Below, one piece after another: positions 51,937-60,091 of a DNA stretch of 64,000 bases; position 1 is the stretch's first letter, and the number at the start of each line of letters is the position of its first letter. Source of the DNA: Desulfosoma caldarium (GTDB lineage Bacteria; Desulfobacterota; Syntrophobacteria; Syntrophobacterales; DSM-9756); the NCBI RefSeq assembly GCF_003751385.1, contig NZ_RJVA01000009.1, forward strand, positions 310,001 through 374,000, in the 5' to 3' direction. The notes under the pieces are model-generated. The model did not search any database and was not told the origin of the DNA. It was given only the letters and a program-made list of their open reading frames with translations. Made by a program: the position numbers and the translations under genes.

Positions 51937-52383
51937 CGTTTCCTCCTTGCGTGGATCACGCTGCCCTTGCCCTTTCCTAAAATGCGGCGGCCCACAACCT
52001 CTAAAGGTCCTCGGAACCATGTCTTACGGAACGTTCACGGGAGTGCCGGTTATGCGGGCCGAAGGCCGGTGCTTTTAGGAAAGGATTTCGAAACACCACG
52101 TGATAGACATGAGCCCAGGGCCTGTATGCGACACAGCGTCGCGGCCGGCGCCACGCCTTCGAAGCCTTTGCAGCCTTCCGAAGAGGCCCCATACGGCGCC
52201 ATGTTTTTTCACCGGCCATGACCATCCGTTATTGGGGCGGCTGTGCCGTTGTCGGCGCCGCTTTCACCACGAAACCTTTTATGGCCGTGCTGCGGGTCGC
52301 GGCTTCCACGGCTACTGCCAAGGTGCCCTGGCCCGAGTTTTTCTGTGCGATACACAGCCGGCACGTCCTGCTTTGAAAGCGAT
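51937..52383. other. Intergenic region, nothing recognised
   Basis: About 450 bases between divergently arranged neighbours (upstream of the DUF4139 gene, downstream of the DUF3783 gene). No repeat element or RNA was recognised. Confidence 0.4.
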
Positions 52384-52782
52384 TCATGCCGATGCGTCGT
52401 CCCCGGCTTCTTTGGCGGTGCGGGCCCGAGCCTGGCGGCGTTCCTCGATGAGGTGTGCTGCCAAGGTGCTGAATGGCCAGTTGATGGAATGTTCGGTGAC
52501 CACGGCAAAGATGGGCTTGGGAAGATTTGCGTCCTTAAACTTCTGTATCAGGAAAAAGATGCCTTTTTGGGGAATGTTGTAAAAGAGCACGATTTTTTCG
52601 TCGCACGCAAAGGCTTCGTCCCCTTCCCGGTCGCCGTGAAGGATATCCCGAACCAAAAGGTGGCCCTGACGAGGGGTGATGCTGAAGGCCGGAGGCGCTT
52701 GGACCTGCTTCAGCATGCGGTCCAGTTTGTCTTTTTCTTCAGTGGTGAAATTCCATACCAGAAGACGTGGTCGCTCATCCAT
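52384..52782 (-). CDS. DUF3783-domain protein
   Basis: A 132-residue protein. It begins RPRLLVWNFTTEEKDKLDRM, and the DUF3783 pattern is strong in PIFAVVTEHSINWPFSTLAA with HLIEERR at the end. Function is unknown. It follows the M20 peptidase by ~45 bases and is probably co-transcribed. Confidence 0.85.
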   Translation of the reverse strand: MDERPRLLVWNFTTEEKDKLDRMLKQVQAPPAFSITPRQGHLLVRDILHGDREGDEAFACDEKIVLFYNIPQKGIFFLIQKFKDANLPKPIFAVVTEHSINWPFSTLAAHLIEERRQARARTAKEAGDDASA

Positions 52783-52827
52783 GAGGGTTCCTTTTTGGGC
52801 TGTCTTGAGGAACGGCCGGCATCTTCG

Positions 52828-53919
52828 TCAACCCTGGCGAAGTCGGCGCACGAACTGATCCAAGATGTCGTAGAGGCGCAGCAGGCTGTCGATCACCACA
52901 TGTTCGTTGTCCGCATGCTGGCTTTCTTCGCCGTCGGCCCCCCAGACAATGCCGGGAATGCCGAATTGAGAAAGAAAGCGGGCATCGGAGGCGCCGTGGG
53001 CTCGGCCCAATCGAGCGTTGGGCACGAGCTGCAGCAGAATAGTCACAGGGCCGGCGGTTTCTCCAAAGAAGAGAGGCTCCCGTTCCAGGACGTCCACTTG
53101 GGAACGGACCATGCGGCGGATGGCTTCAACGATGGCTTCCGGGTCGTCGTTTTCCGTGTAGCGAATGTCCAGGTGCGCTTCCGCTGTGTCGGGCACCTGG
53201 TTCACGGAGCGGCCGCCGGAAACCATGCCGATGTTCAGGGTCCGGTGCCAGTGATCGTCCGTCTCGGTGGTAAAAAGGGTTTTGACGGCCGCAAGATCTT
53301 CCATGAGGATTTCAATGGCGTTTTGACCCAGCCAGGGGCGCGCTCCGTGGGCCGTTCGACCTCGAGCGGTCAGCTTCAGACGAAGGATTCCCTTTTCCTT
53401 GACGATGATCTCATGAAGGCTTCCGCCGTCCAAGGCCACGGCGAAATCGGCGGGAATATGGGGGAGCACCGCACGCGCGCCTCGATACCCTCCCACCTCC
53501 TCATCGCCCGTGATGAGAAGGCCAAAGCGAAGGGATTCCTGGCCTCGCCCTTGGGCCTGCAGTTCTCTCATGTGCTGCCGGCAGAGGATCATGGACAGCG
53601 CCACGGCGTACTTGTCATCGATGCTTCCTCGGCCGTAGAGGCGCCCGTTCCGTTCCACCGGGTCGAACAAAGCCTCCGGCGCGTCCACCACGTCGAGGTG
53701 GCTCATGAAAAGCACCGGAACACGCCCCGCCGACGGAAGAACCCAAAGGGATGGAATGCCTTCCACATCCTGGCGCTTCACGGTCACGGGAATGTCTCGA
53801 AGAAAGGACTCGATGAAATCGGCACATCGTCGGATTTCTTCCGGCCGCGAGTGCATGCTGCGAAAAGTGATGAGTTTTTTGGTCAGTTCCATGAGTTCGT
53901 GCACGGCATATCCTTTCAT
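52828..53919 (-). CDS. M20 family metallopeptidase (ArgE/DapE type)
   Basis: A 363-residue protein. Metal and catalytic residues are visible: His in FMSHLDVVD, Asp in YGRGSIDDKYA, Glu pair in ITGDEEVGG, Asp in VALDGGSLHE, and a C-terminal His near SQHADNEH. A dimerisation-like insert lies about residues 180-280. The substrate (peptide, acyl amino acid) is not specified by sequence. It starts at 53919 and may be translated with the downstream DUF3783 gene. Confidence 0.9.
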   Translation of the reverse strand: MKGYAVHELMELTKKLITFRSMHSRPEEIRRCADFIESFLRDIPVTVKRQDVEGIPSLWVLPSAGRVPVLFMSHLDVVDAPEALFDPVERNGRLYGRGSIDDKYAVALSMILCRQHMRELQAQGRGQESLRFGLLITGDEEVGGYRGARAVLPHIPADFAVALDGGSLHEIIVKEKGILRLKLTARGRTAHGARPWLGQNAIEILMEDLAAVKTLFTTETDDHWHRTLNIGMVSGGRSVNQVPDTAEAHLDIRYTENDDPEAIVEAIRRMVRSQVDVLEREPLFFGETAGPVTILLQLVPNARLGRAHGASDARFLSQFGIPGIVWGADGEESQHADNEHVVIDSLLRLYDILDQFVRRLRQG

Positions 53920-54055
53920 CGGAAGAGAAACTATGCGAATCTAGTCTGCCACGGGCCGCGTCGAGCATCAAGCGCCAAGTCTTGGGGCGCACATCATTTT
54001 CCTGTCGACGAAAGGTCGGCGACGGGGTTATAAAATAAAGGCAAACAAAACCATT

Positions 54056-54453
54056 GGACATCCTTGGGCGGACGCCGTCGGCAGGGCATAAGGAGTGAGA
54101 GATGCGTGTTGTGAACTCCTTTAGGCCACGGCAGCGGGTGGCATGGATTGTTTTTGTAGTTGCCGCTTGCATCGCCTTATGCGCTTTCCCCGCTTTAAGT
54201 CAGCAACAATCTTCGGCCCCTGGGAAATCGGTCAACCTCATCAACATCAATACCGCCGATGCAACGCAGTTGCAGGCGCTGCCCGGAATCGGACCCGCCA
54301 TCGCCGAGCGCATCGTGCAGTACCGGCAAGCCCACGGTCCCTTCAAAAACACCGAAGACATCAAGCAGGTTCAGGGCATCGGCGACAAGAGATACGAGGC
54401 CATTAAGGACTTGATTACGACGGAATAAAAGACGGAACCGCCCAAGGATGTCC
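54056..54453. repeat. 16-bp perfect inverted repeat flanking the ComEA-like gene
   Basis: GGACATCCTTGGGCGG at 54056-54071 and CCGCCCAAGGATGTCC at 54438-54453 are exact inverse complements, 366 bases apart. They bracket only the ComEA-like gene. The right arm contains a local hairpin (AAGGATGTCCTT) and could be part of a terminator. Confidence 0.8.
54102..54428 (+). CDS. ComEA-like helix-hairpin-helix DNA-binding protein
   Basis: A 108-residue secreted protein. A signal sequence (VFVVAACIALCAFPALS) precedes a single helix-hairpin-helix domain: NINTADATQLQALPGIGPAI, and GIGDKRYEAIKDLI. ComEA-type proteins bind double-stranded DNA in the periplasm during transformation; no other competence gene is nearby. 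ATG 54102 has AAGGAG 5-6 bases upstream. Confidence 0.88.
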   Translation: MRVVNSFRPRQRVAWIVFVVAACIALCAFPALSQQQSSAPGKSVNLININTADATQLQALPGIGPAIAERIVQYRQAHGPFKNTEDIKQVQGIGDKRYEAIKDLITTE

Positions 54454-54717
54454 TTCTTTCGGGGGCTGACACGGCACAACCTTGCGTGTTCAAAGCCCAT
54501 GCCTTAGGATTTGAATGTCATTTATAGACTCTTTTTCGGAATGCTGAATTAGGCGCCGTTTTCCTACCGTCGCCGCGCGCTTCACAATGAAGCTCACCTC
54601 ATAGCGGCGTTGTCTGGACGCTGCCGGCGCACCAGGAGTTTGTCGAAAGCATGAGGATCAGGACATGGCGGCGTGCTATCTGCGCATGAGAGAACGCAAC
54701 GTGGTCAGGAGGTTTCT

Positions 54718-56058
54718 GTGATCGTACCTTCGGGAGATATGGCGGTATGCCGGCGAGCTCATGAGGTTTTGGAAGCTTATTTGGGCACGTGTGTGGGGGT
54801 GGCCCTGTGGGACCGGGAAGCGGGTGTCGGCGGTTTGTTCCACGCTCTGCTGGCGGAACCGCTCATGTCCGGCAGCGTTCCCGCGGAACCTTTGCGTTAC
54901 GCCTCCACGGGACTTCCCTTGTTCCTTGAAGCTCTTGAAGAAAAGGGAGCCAAGCCGTCTCGCCTGGAAGCCGCAGTGGCCGGCGGAGCCATCGTCGGTC
55001 CCGGCCATGACGTGCACCTGGACCTCCAGATCGGGGCGCGCACCCTGGAACGCGTGGAACTTTTCCTGAAGGCAACTCGCATTCCTGTAGTGCTCAGCGA
55101 AACAGGCGGCACCTTCACCTGTTGCCTGCGCCTCCATTGCCATAATTGGACTCCGGAAATCATCCCTGTGGGTACCCATTTTTTCCGCCCTGAAGGCCCC
55201 CCTAACCACTGCAGGCCCAGCAGGGAATCCCTGGAAAAAGCCATCAAGGACGTCAAACCCATTCCTCAAACCGCCTTTAAGATTCTCGCCCTTCTGCGTT
55301 CCGAAACTTATCAGATGGGGGAAATCAGCCGCGAAATTCGCCTGGACCAGGTTCTGGCGGCCAAGGTTCTCGCGCTGTGTAACTCCCCCGTTTACGGCGC
55401 CCCGGAAAAAATCGATTCTTTGGACCGAGCCTTGGTCTTTCTTGGGGAAAAGCGCATTCTTCAAATGGCGCTGCAGGTTTTCCTCTCAGGGGTTTTTCCT
55501 TCCCGCGTCGGCGGCTATTCCCTGTGCAAGGGTGGGCTCTTTCAGCATGCCGTGAGCACGGCTTTAGGCGCTGAATTCATAGCCCGACGGCTCGGCATGC
55601 CCCAGGGAAAAGCCTACACCTACGGCCTTCTTCACGATATCGGTAAGATTGTCCTGGACCAACTGGTGGCTGAGAGTGCTCCGCTGTTTTATCGAAAGGC
55701 TTTGCACGGCGATCGCCCCTTAAAGGACATTGAAAAAGAGCTTTTCGGGATGGATCATACCCAAGTGGGAGCCCTTTTGGTGCAACACTGGAATTTGCCC
55801 GCCGACATGGCCGATGTCATCTCAGGACATCACCGATCGAATCTGAACGGCGAGCACGCCACGCCGCAAGACGTGGCCTTGATCACCGTAGCCGATTTCA
55901 TCACCAATCGCTTTCTGGCGGGAAGTCAACTGGAACGGCTGGACCCTCGGCCCGTGATTCCGGCCCTACGCCGCTGTGGCCTGAGCTCGGAAGTGCTGGA
56001 AAAGATGATCGCCGACATGCCTCTCGGCCTCATGCGCCAACAAGCTTCCGGCTTTTGA
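54718..56058 (+). CDS. CheD-HDOD fusion protein
   Basis: A 446-residue protein. Residues about 1-150 resemble CheD, the chemoreceptor glutamine deamidase: catalytic-type LGTCVGVALWD, the His in GLFHALL, and QIGARTLERVELFLKATRIP. Residues about 160-440 are an HDOD domain (PIPQTAFKILALL, LDQVLAAKVLALCNSPVYGA, YGLLHDIGKIVLDQLVAES, HHRSN), a family tied to signalling. GTG 54718 has AGGAGG 5 bases upstream; an earlier GTG at 54673 is less likely. Transcribed like the ComEA gene, ~290 bases after it. Confidence 0.8.
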   Translation: MIVPSGDMAVCRRAHEVLEAYLGTCVGVALWDREAGVGGLFHALLAEPLMSGSVPAEPLRYASTGLPLFLEALEEKGAKPSRLEAAVAGGAIVGPGHDVHLDLQIGARTLERVELFLKATRIPVVLSETGGTFTCCLRLHCHNWTPEIIPVGTHFFRPEGPPNHCRPSRESLEKAIKDVKPIPQTAFKILALLRSETYQMGEISREIRLDQVLAAKVLALCNSPVYGAPEKIDSLDRALVFLGEKRILQMALQVFLSGVFPSRVGGYSLCKGGLFQHAVSTALGAEFIARRLGMPQGKAYTYGLLHDIGKIVLDQLVAESAPLFYRKALHGDRPLKDIEKELFGMDHTQVGALLVQHWNLPADMADVISGHHRSNLNGEHATPQDVALITVADFITNRFLAGSQLERLDPRPVIPALRRCGLSSEVLEKMIADMPLGLMRQQASGF

Positions 56059-56293
56059 CGCCTCGGCGTGGCACAAAGCTTCCAGAAACCCTTCTTCCAA
56101 AAAGCGGCAGGATCTCGTGGATGGCGCGTCCCACGGATGACGTGGTCCTGTTCCGTGATGCCATCCACCAAGCCCCGGCCATGAGGCAAAGCCTGAACCG
56201 GACGGCTTTGGTGTTGATTGTTAGGCTGATTTGGTTAATATTCGGACAAGACTTCGTCTTTCTAGAAACCATCGCGGATAGTAAGGAACTTTC

Positions 56294-57445
56294 ATGACCA
56301 CCATGGCCTTGTTGAAAAAGGTCTCCGAATTGGACGCTCCCCTTCGGGATGTGCTGACCGCCATCCTGGAAGAAGTCGAAAACCAAAGGCGGCAATGGGA
56401 GCAATCCGTCACGCGCTCAGACTTCGACGCGTTAAAGGACGTTGTGCAAAGGCTTGCCGCGGTGCAAGAACGCACAGAACAAAGGCTCGAGCAGCTCACA
56501 GAAGCTCAGCTGGCCACGGTCCAAAGCCTTCAGCAACTGGCCCAGGGTCAACAGAAGCTCACAGAGGCGCAAGAGCGGACGGAAAAAAGACTTGAAGAAC
56601 TCGCCCTGGCCCAAGAGCGCACGGAAAAACGCGTCGAAGAACTCGCCCTGGCCCAAGAGCGCACTGAGAAAAGACTCGATGAACTCTCCTTGGCCCAGCA
56701 GAAGCTCACAGAAGCCCAAGAGCGGACGGACAAAAGACTCGAAGAACTCGCCCTAGCCCAACAACGCACGGAAAAACGCGTCGATGAGCTCGCCCTGGCC
56801 CAACAGCGCACCGAGAAAAGACTCGAAGAACTCGCCCTGGCCCAACAACGCACGGAAAAACGCGTCGAAGAACTCGCCCTGGCCCAACAGCGCACCGAGA
56901 AAAGATTCGAACAACTGGCCCTGGCGCATGAACGCCTGGAACAAAGGTTTGAGGAGCTGGCCGAGGCGCAACAGCGGACTGAAAAACGCTTTGAGGAAAT
57001 GCTGGTGGCCCAAGCCCGCATGCAGCTGGCCATCGAGCAGCTGGCCGCGGGTCTCGGAGCGGTTCGCCAACAGGTCGGGGGATTGGCCCGCAGTGTGGGC
57101 TACGCCTTAGAAAATGAAGCCTATCGCCATCTGCCCGACTTTCTCAAGGCCAAGTACGGTATCGAAGTCCTGGAACGGATTGTGCGCGCAGAAATCGAAG
57201 GGCGGGAAGTCAATCTCTTTGGGCGGGTCCGTAAAGACGGCCAAGAAATGCATCTTGTGGGCGAATCGGTCCTGCGATTGGACGACCGATCCAAATTGAC
57301 CCAGCTTCAGGAAACGGTGGATGTTGTGGAAGATGCGGTGGGAGGGCCCGTCATCCCTGTATTGGTCACCCATTTTGCCAAAAAAGATCTTTTGGAAAAA
57401 GCGGAAAAGCGGGGCATGATCGTCATTCAAAGTTTCGAATGGTGA
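56294..57445 (+). CDS. Repeat coiled-coil protein with nuclease-fold-like C-terminus
   Basis: A 383-residue protein. Residues about 80-230 are consecutive 14-residue units (for example LEELALAQERTEKR), a long coiled coil encoded by 42-base direct repeats. Residues about 255-383 (YALENEAYRHLPDFLKAKYG, EIEGREVNLFGRVRKDGQEM, VIPVLVTHFAKKDLLEKAEK) resemble the PD-(D/E)xK-like domains found C-terminal to such coiled coils, but the usual Asp and Lys of the motif are replaced (EVNLFG; GESVLR). AAGGAA precedes ATG 56294. Confidence 0.7.
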   Translation: MTTMALLKKVSELDAPLRDVLTAILEEVENQRRQWEQSVTRSDFDALKDVVQRLAAVQERTEQRLEQLTEAQLATVQSLQQLAQGQQKLTEAQERTEKRLEELALAQERTEKRVEELALAQERTEKRLDELSLAQQKLTEAQERTDKRLEELALAQQRTEKRVDELALAQQRTEKRLEELALAQQRTEKRVEELALAQQRTEKRFEQLALAHERLEQRFEELAEAQQRTEKRFEEMLVAQARMQLAIEQLAAGLGAVRQQVGGLARSVGYALENEAYRHLPDFLKAKYGIEVLERIVRAEIEGREVNLFGRVRKDGQEMHLVGESVLRLDDRSKLTQLQETVDVVEDAVGGPVIPVLVTHFAKKDLLEKAEKRGMIVIQSFEW

Positions 57446-57777
57446 TGTGGCGTCCACACCGGGTGGCAAGAGATGCCATCACGGAAATGGCTTTTCGGCG
57501 TTTTTTTCGGCTTCCTTTTGCCGGAGCCCCGTCAAACGGCAATGGGGAAGCTCTTTCCAGTGGCGGCCTTTGGGTCGCGGTTTTCGCCACGCCGTCCGCT
57601 TGACGTGTTGAACGCTATCAAAGATCAAGCCGATTCGTCTGACAAGTTCTCGGGTTTTTCGTAGCAAAAGGAGCGGGGGTCGAAATGACCCCCGCGAGAG
57701 ATGGCCTGCGGAGCCCGAGAAGGTGCCTTTCGTGCAGGTCCCCGTCCGTTCAGGCGCCTGCGCTTCGTCGCGCCGAG
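57446..57777. other. Convergent interval with hairpin
   Basis: No gene. GCGGGGGTC (57673-57681) and GACCCCCGC (57687-57695) form a strong 9-bp stem with a 5-base loop between convergent genes; no T-run follows in either direction. It may help end transcripts from both sides. Confidence 0.5.
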
Positions 57778-58152
57778 CTACTGAGCCCGCATGCCTGGGG
57801 CGCCGGCGCCCATGCCCCAGCCCATGCCGCGCCCGTGAGGGCCATAGCCGCAAGGAATGCCGGCATCCTGAGCCCTTTGCCAAATCTGCTGGCGGATTTG
57901 ATGCATCTCCTGAGCCAGGGTGCCCAGGGCCGTGGGATCCGCTTGGGGATCGTTCAGCATCTGCTGGTATTGCAACTGCTTTTGATACAATTGCTGTCGA
58001 AGGGGAGCCACGTCCTGAGCGAAGGCTTGCCCTTCGGGCGTCGCCACAGCCCAACAGGGTCCCATGCCACCTCCGTAAGGCCCTCGAGCCCACACAGGAA
58101 CCGCCGCCACCAAAACCAAGCCAAAAACCACCAACCATCGCATGCCTTTCAT
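57778..58152 (-). CDS. Spy/CpxP-like periplasmic protein
   Basis: A 124-residue protein with a signal peptide (MRWLVVFGLVLVAAVPVWA), a helical mid-part (LRQQLYQKQLQYQQMLNDPQ, LAQEMHQIRQQIWQRAQD) and a Gly/Met-rich end (GYGPHGRGMGWGMGAGAPGM). It matches the size and layout of Spy/CpxP/ZraP-type periplasmic chaperone or metal-response proteins. ATG 58152 follows AAAGGAG. Confidence 0.7.
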   Translation of the reverse strand: MKGMRWLVVFGLVLVAAVPVWARGPYGGGMGPCWAVATPEGQAFAQDVAPLRQQLYQKQLQYQQMLNDPQADPTALGTLAQEMHQIRQQIWQRAQDAGIPCGYGPHGRGMGWGMGAGAPGMRAQ

Positions 58153-58570
58153 TGCTTTGCTCCTTTCCAGTCTCGTTCATCCTGTGAAGAAAATCCACGT
58201 TCCCGGGAACCTCTCACTTTCGGTCCCATTCTTAGGCAAGGGACGTGCCAGGCCATGCGTGTCGCCCCACAAAAACGGCCCCAAAAGTTTTTTCCTTTGA
58301 TAAATCAATGACTTATTCCGAACACCTCGAGCGAGAGGCACCGGCCTTTTTCCAAAGCCCTGCCCATCACCCCGAAGCATGCTGAGTCAAAAGCATCCAC
58401 CTGCTGTGGAATTCAACGGGTTGGCTGGATTCTTTTTAACCAGTATGGCCGCCTGAATCCATGGGCCTGATGAAAAACTTCAAGGCATTATCCTTTTGGG
58501 CCGATTATTTTTATGGGTCTGGTCATCGTCACGAGAGCCTCACGGCCGAAGAATTCGGGGGGTCTGTGGC

Positions 58571-60088
58571 ATGCAAACGATACAAGGGATGTGGCCGACC
58601 ATCGGGCGGAAGGTCGTTTATGGCAAGGGCGAGCAAATCTTCCTTCAAGGCGCTAAGCAACGCTGCCTCTACTACGTGGAACAAGGGGCGGTGGAAGTCG
58701 CCTTTGGTCAAAACGGCACGACCATCGCCGTGGCCTATATCGGTCCGGGAGAGTTTTTGGGTGAAACGGGTTTTTTCGACGGCGCTTCTCGAGTGCGGAA
58801 TGTTCGAGCCGCGGAACCCACGGTCTTGCGGATCTATGATTGGGCATCCATGGAGGCTTTGCGTTCCAGGGATCCTCACAGCTACGCCCTTTTTATCACG
58901 GACGTGGCCCGGTCCGTGTGCGCCAAATTTCGCCGTGTCCTTGATGAACGAGAACCCCTGACGGCCTATGCTGCCTCTCTTTCCACAGGGCGCCGGCAGT
59001 TTCATGAAGCTCGACCGGTGCCCGGCCACTTTTTTCGCACGCCCCTGGGCGGCAGCATCGTCGAGCTGGTGGAAAAAACCAAAGCCGATTTGTTTGACCT
59101 GAGCTACGCCGTGCAAAGCATCGGCAAGGACGGCGAACTCAATGGGCTGCAGGAACGCTGCACCTCCATCATGAACCACCTGAACGAGAACCTTCAGGAC
59201 ATGGAACCTTTGATTGCTCAAAGTGACTTTCAAGATGTCGTGTGGGGCTATATTTTTAAAGAAGTTTTTCCCTACCTCATGAGAAGCCGTTTTGCCGAAC
59301 GCGCCTATTACAAACCCAAAGGGTACGCCGGCGACTATCTCATGATGGAAATGATCTATCGCCATGAACCTTCAGGCGACGGCAAACTGGGTTTTCTCGT
59401 GGATGCCTGGTGTCTGAATGCGCCGGCTTCGCGCGCGGTGCGGGGACGACGGTCGTTGCTGGCCGAAGAATTGAAACGGCGTGTCCTAGAACGGACCCAT
59501 ACTTCCGATCCCATACGCATTCTGAACCTGGCCTGTGGGCCGAGCCGTGAATTGTTCGATTTCCTTAAAAGTTGCCCGGAGACTCATCGCGTGGAAGCCA
59601 CCTTGATGGATGCCGACGTGGAAGCTCTGCACTACACCAACACGGCCGTGAACACCTTTCCTCACCGGGCCACAATTCGCTATCTCAACGACAATGCCGT
59701 CCGGTGGGCTTTGGGCCGCACCCGCCAAGAACTGGCTCCGCAGGACATTATCTATTCGGCCGGTTTGACCGATTATCTGGATCGACGGCTCTTTACCGCG
59801 TTGGTGCGTCGATGTTATGAACAGCTCAAACCTGAAGGATGCCTCATCATCGGCAACTTCTCTCCGCAAAACCCCAACAGAGCCATTATGGACCACATCC
59901 TGCAATGGAAGTTGATTTACCGAACGGAGAAAGATTTGCGAAACATCTTTGCCGAAACGCCTTTTGGACATCGCGTGAGCTGTCTTTGCGAACCGGAAGG
60001 GATCAATCTTTTTGCCGTCGCATATCGCGGATCCGAAAACGGACCACGAAAGTCAGATTCCGCCACCTCGTCACGGGGCACCAACTAA
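58571..60088 (+). CDS. cNMP-binding domain / PhcB-like methyltransferase
   Basis: A 505-residue protein. Residues about 10-120 are a cyclic-nucleotide-binding fold (GEQIFLQGAKQRCLYYVEQG, GPGEFLGETGFFDGASRVRN). Residues about 235-500 include KPKGYAGDYLMMEMIYRHE and a SAM-binding IRILNLACGPSRELFDFL, matching the family that includes Ralstonia PhcB, the 3-hydroxypalmitate methyl ester synthase. It may make a diffusible fatty-acid methyl ester (inference). ATG 58571 follows GGGG-rich sequence; the open frame extends 25 codons upstream without need. It is followed by a hybrid kinase with a 3-base gap. Confidence 0.78.
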   Translation: MQTIQGMWPTIGRKVVYGKGEQIFLQGAKQRCLYYVEQGAVEVAFGQNGTTIAVAYIGPGEFLGETGFFDGASRVRNVRAAEPTVLRIYDWASMEALRSRDPHSYALFITDVARSVCAKFRRVLDEREPLTAYAASLSTGRRQFHEARPVPGHFFRTPLGGSIVELVEKTKADLFDLSYAVQSIGKDGELNGLQERCTSIMNHLNENLQDMEPLIAQSDFQDVVWGYIFKEVFPYLMRSRFAERAYYKPKGYAGDYLMMEMIYRHEPSGDGKLGFLVDAWCLNAPASRAVRGRRSLLAEELKRRVLERTHTSDPIRILNLACGPSRELFDFLKSCPETHRVEATLMDADVEALHYTNTAVNTFPHRATIRYLNDNAVRWALGRTRQELAPQDIIYSAGLTDYLDRRLFTALVRRCYEQLKPEGCLIIGNFSPQNPNRAIMDHILQWKLIYRTEKDLRNIFAETPFGHRVSCLCEPEGINLFAVAYRGSENGPRKSDSATSSRGTN

Positions 60089-60091
60089 GAG

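Noticed and set aside
52243-54033. 596-residue plus-strand open frame over the DUF3783 and M20 genes
   Set aside because: Both minus-strand genes have strong family motifs; the plus frame is an antisense shadow crossing two genes.
58461-58961. Plus-strand 166-residue open frame beginning before the PhcB-like gene
   Set aside because: It overlaps the cNMP-binding domain in another frame and has no domain or ribosome-site support.
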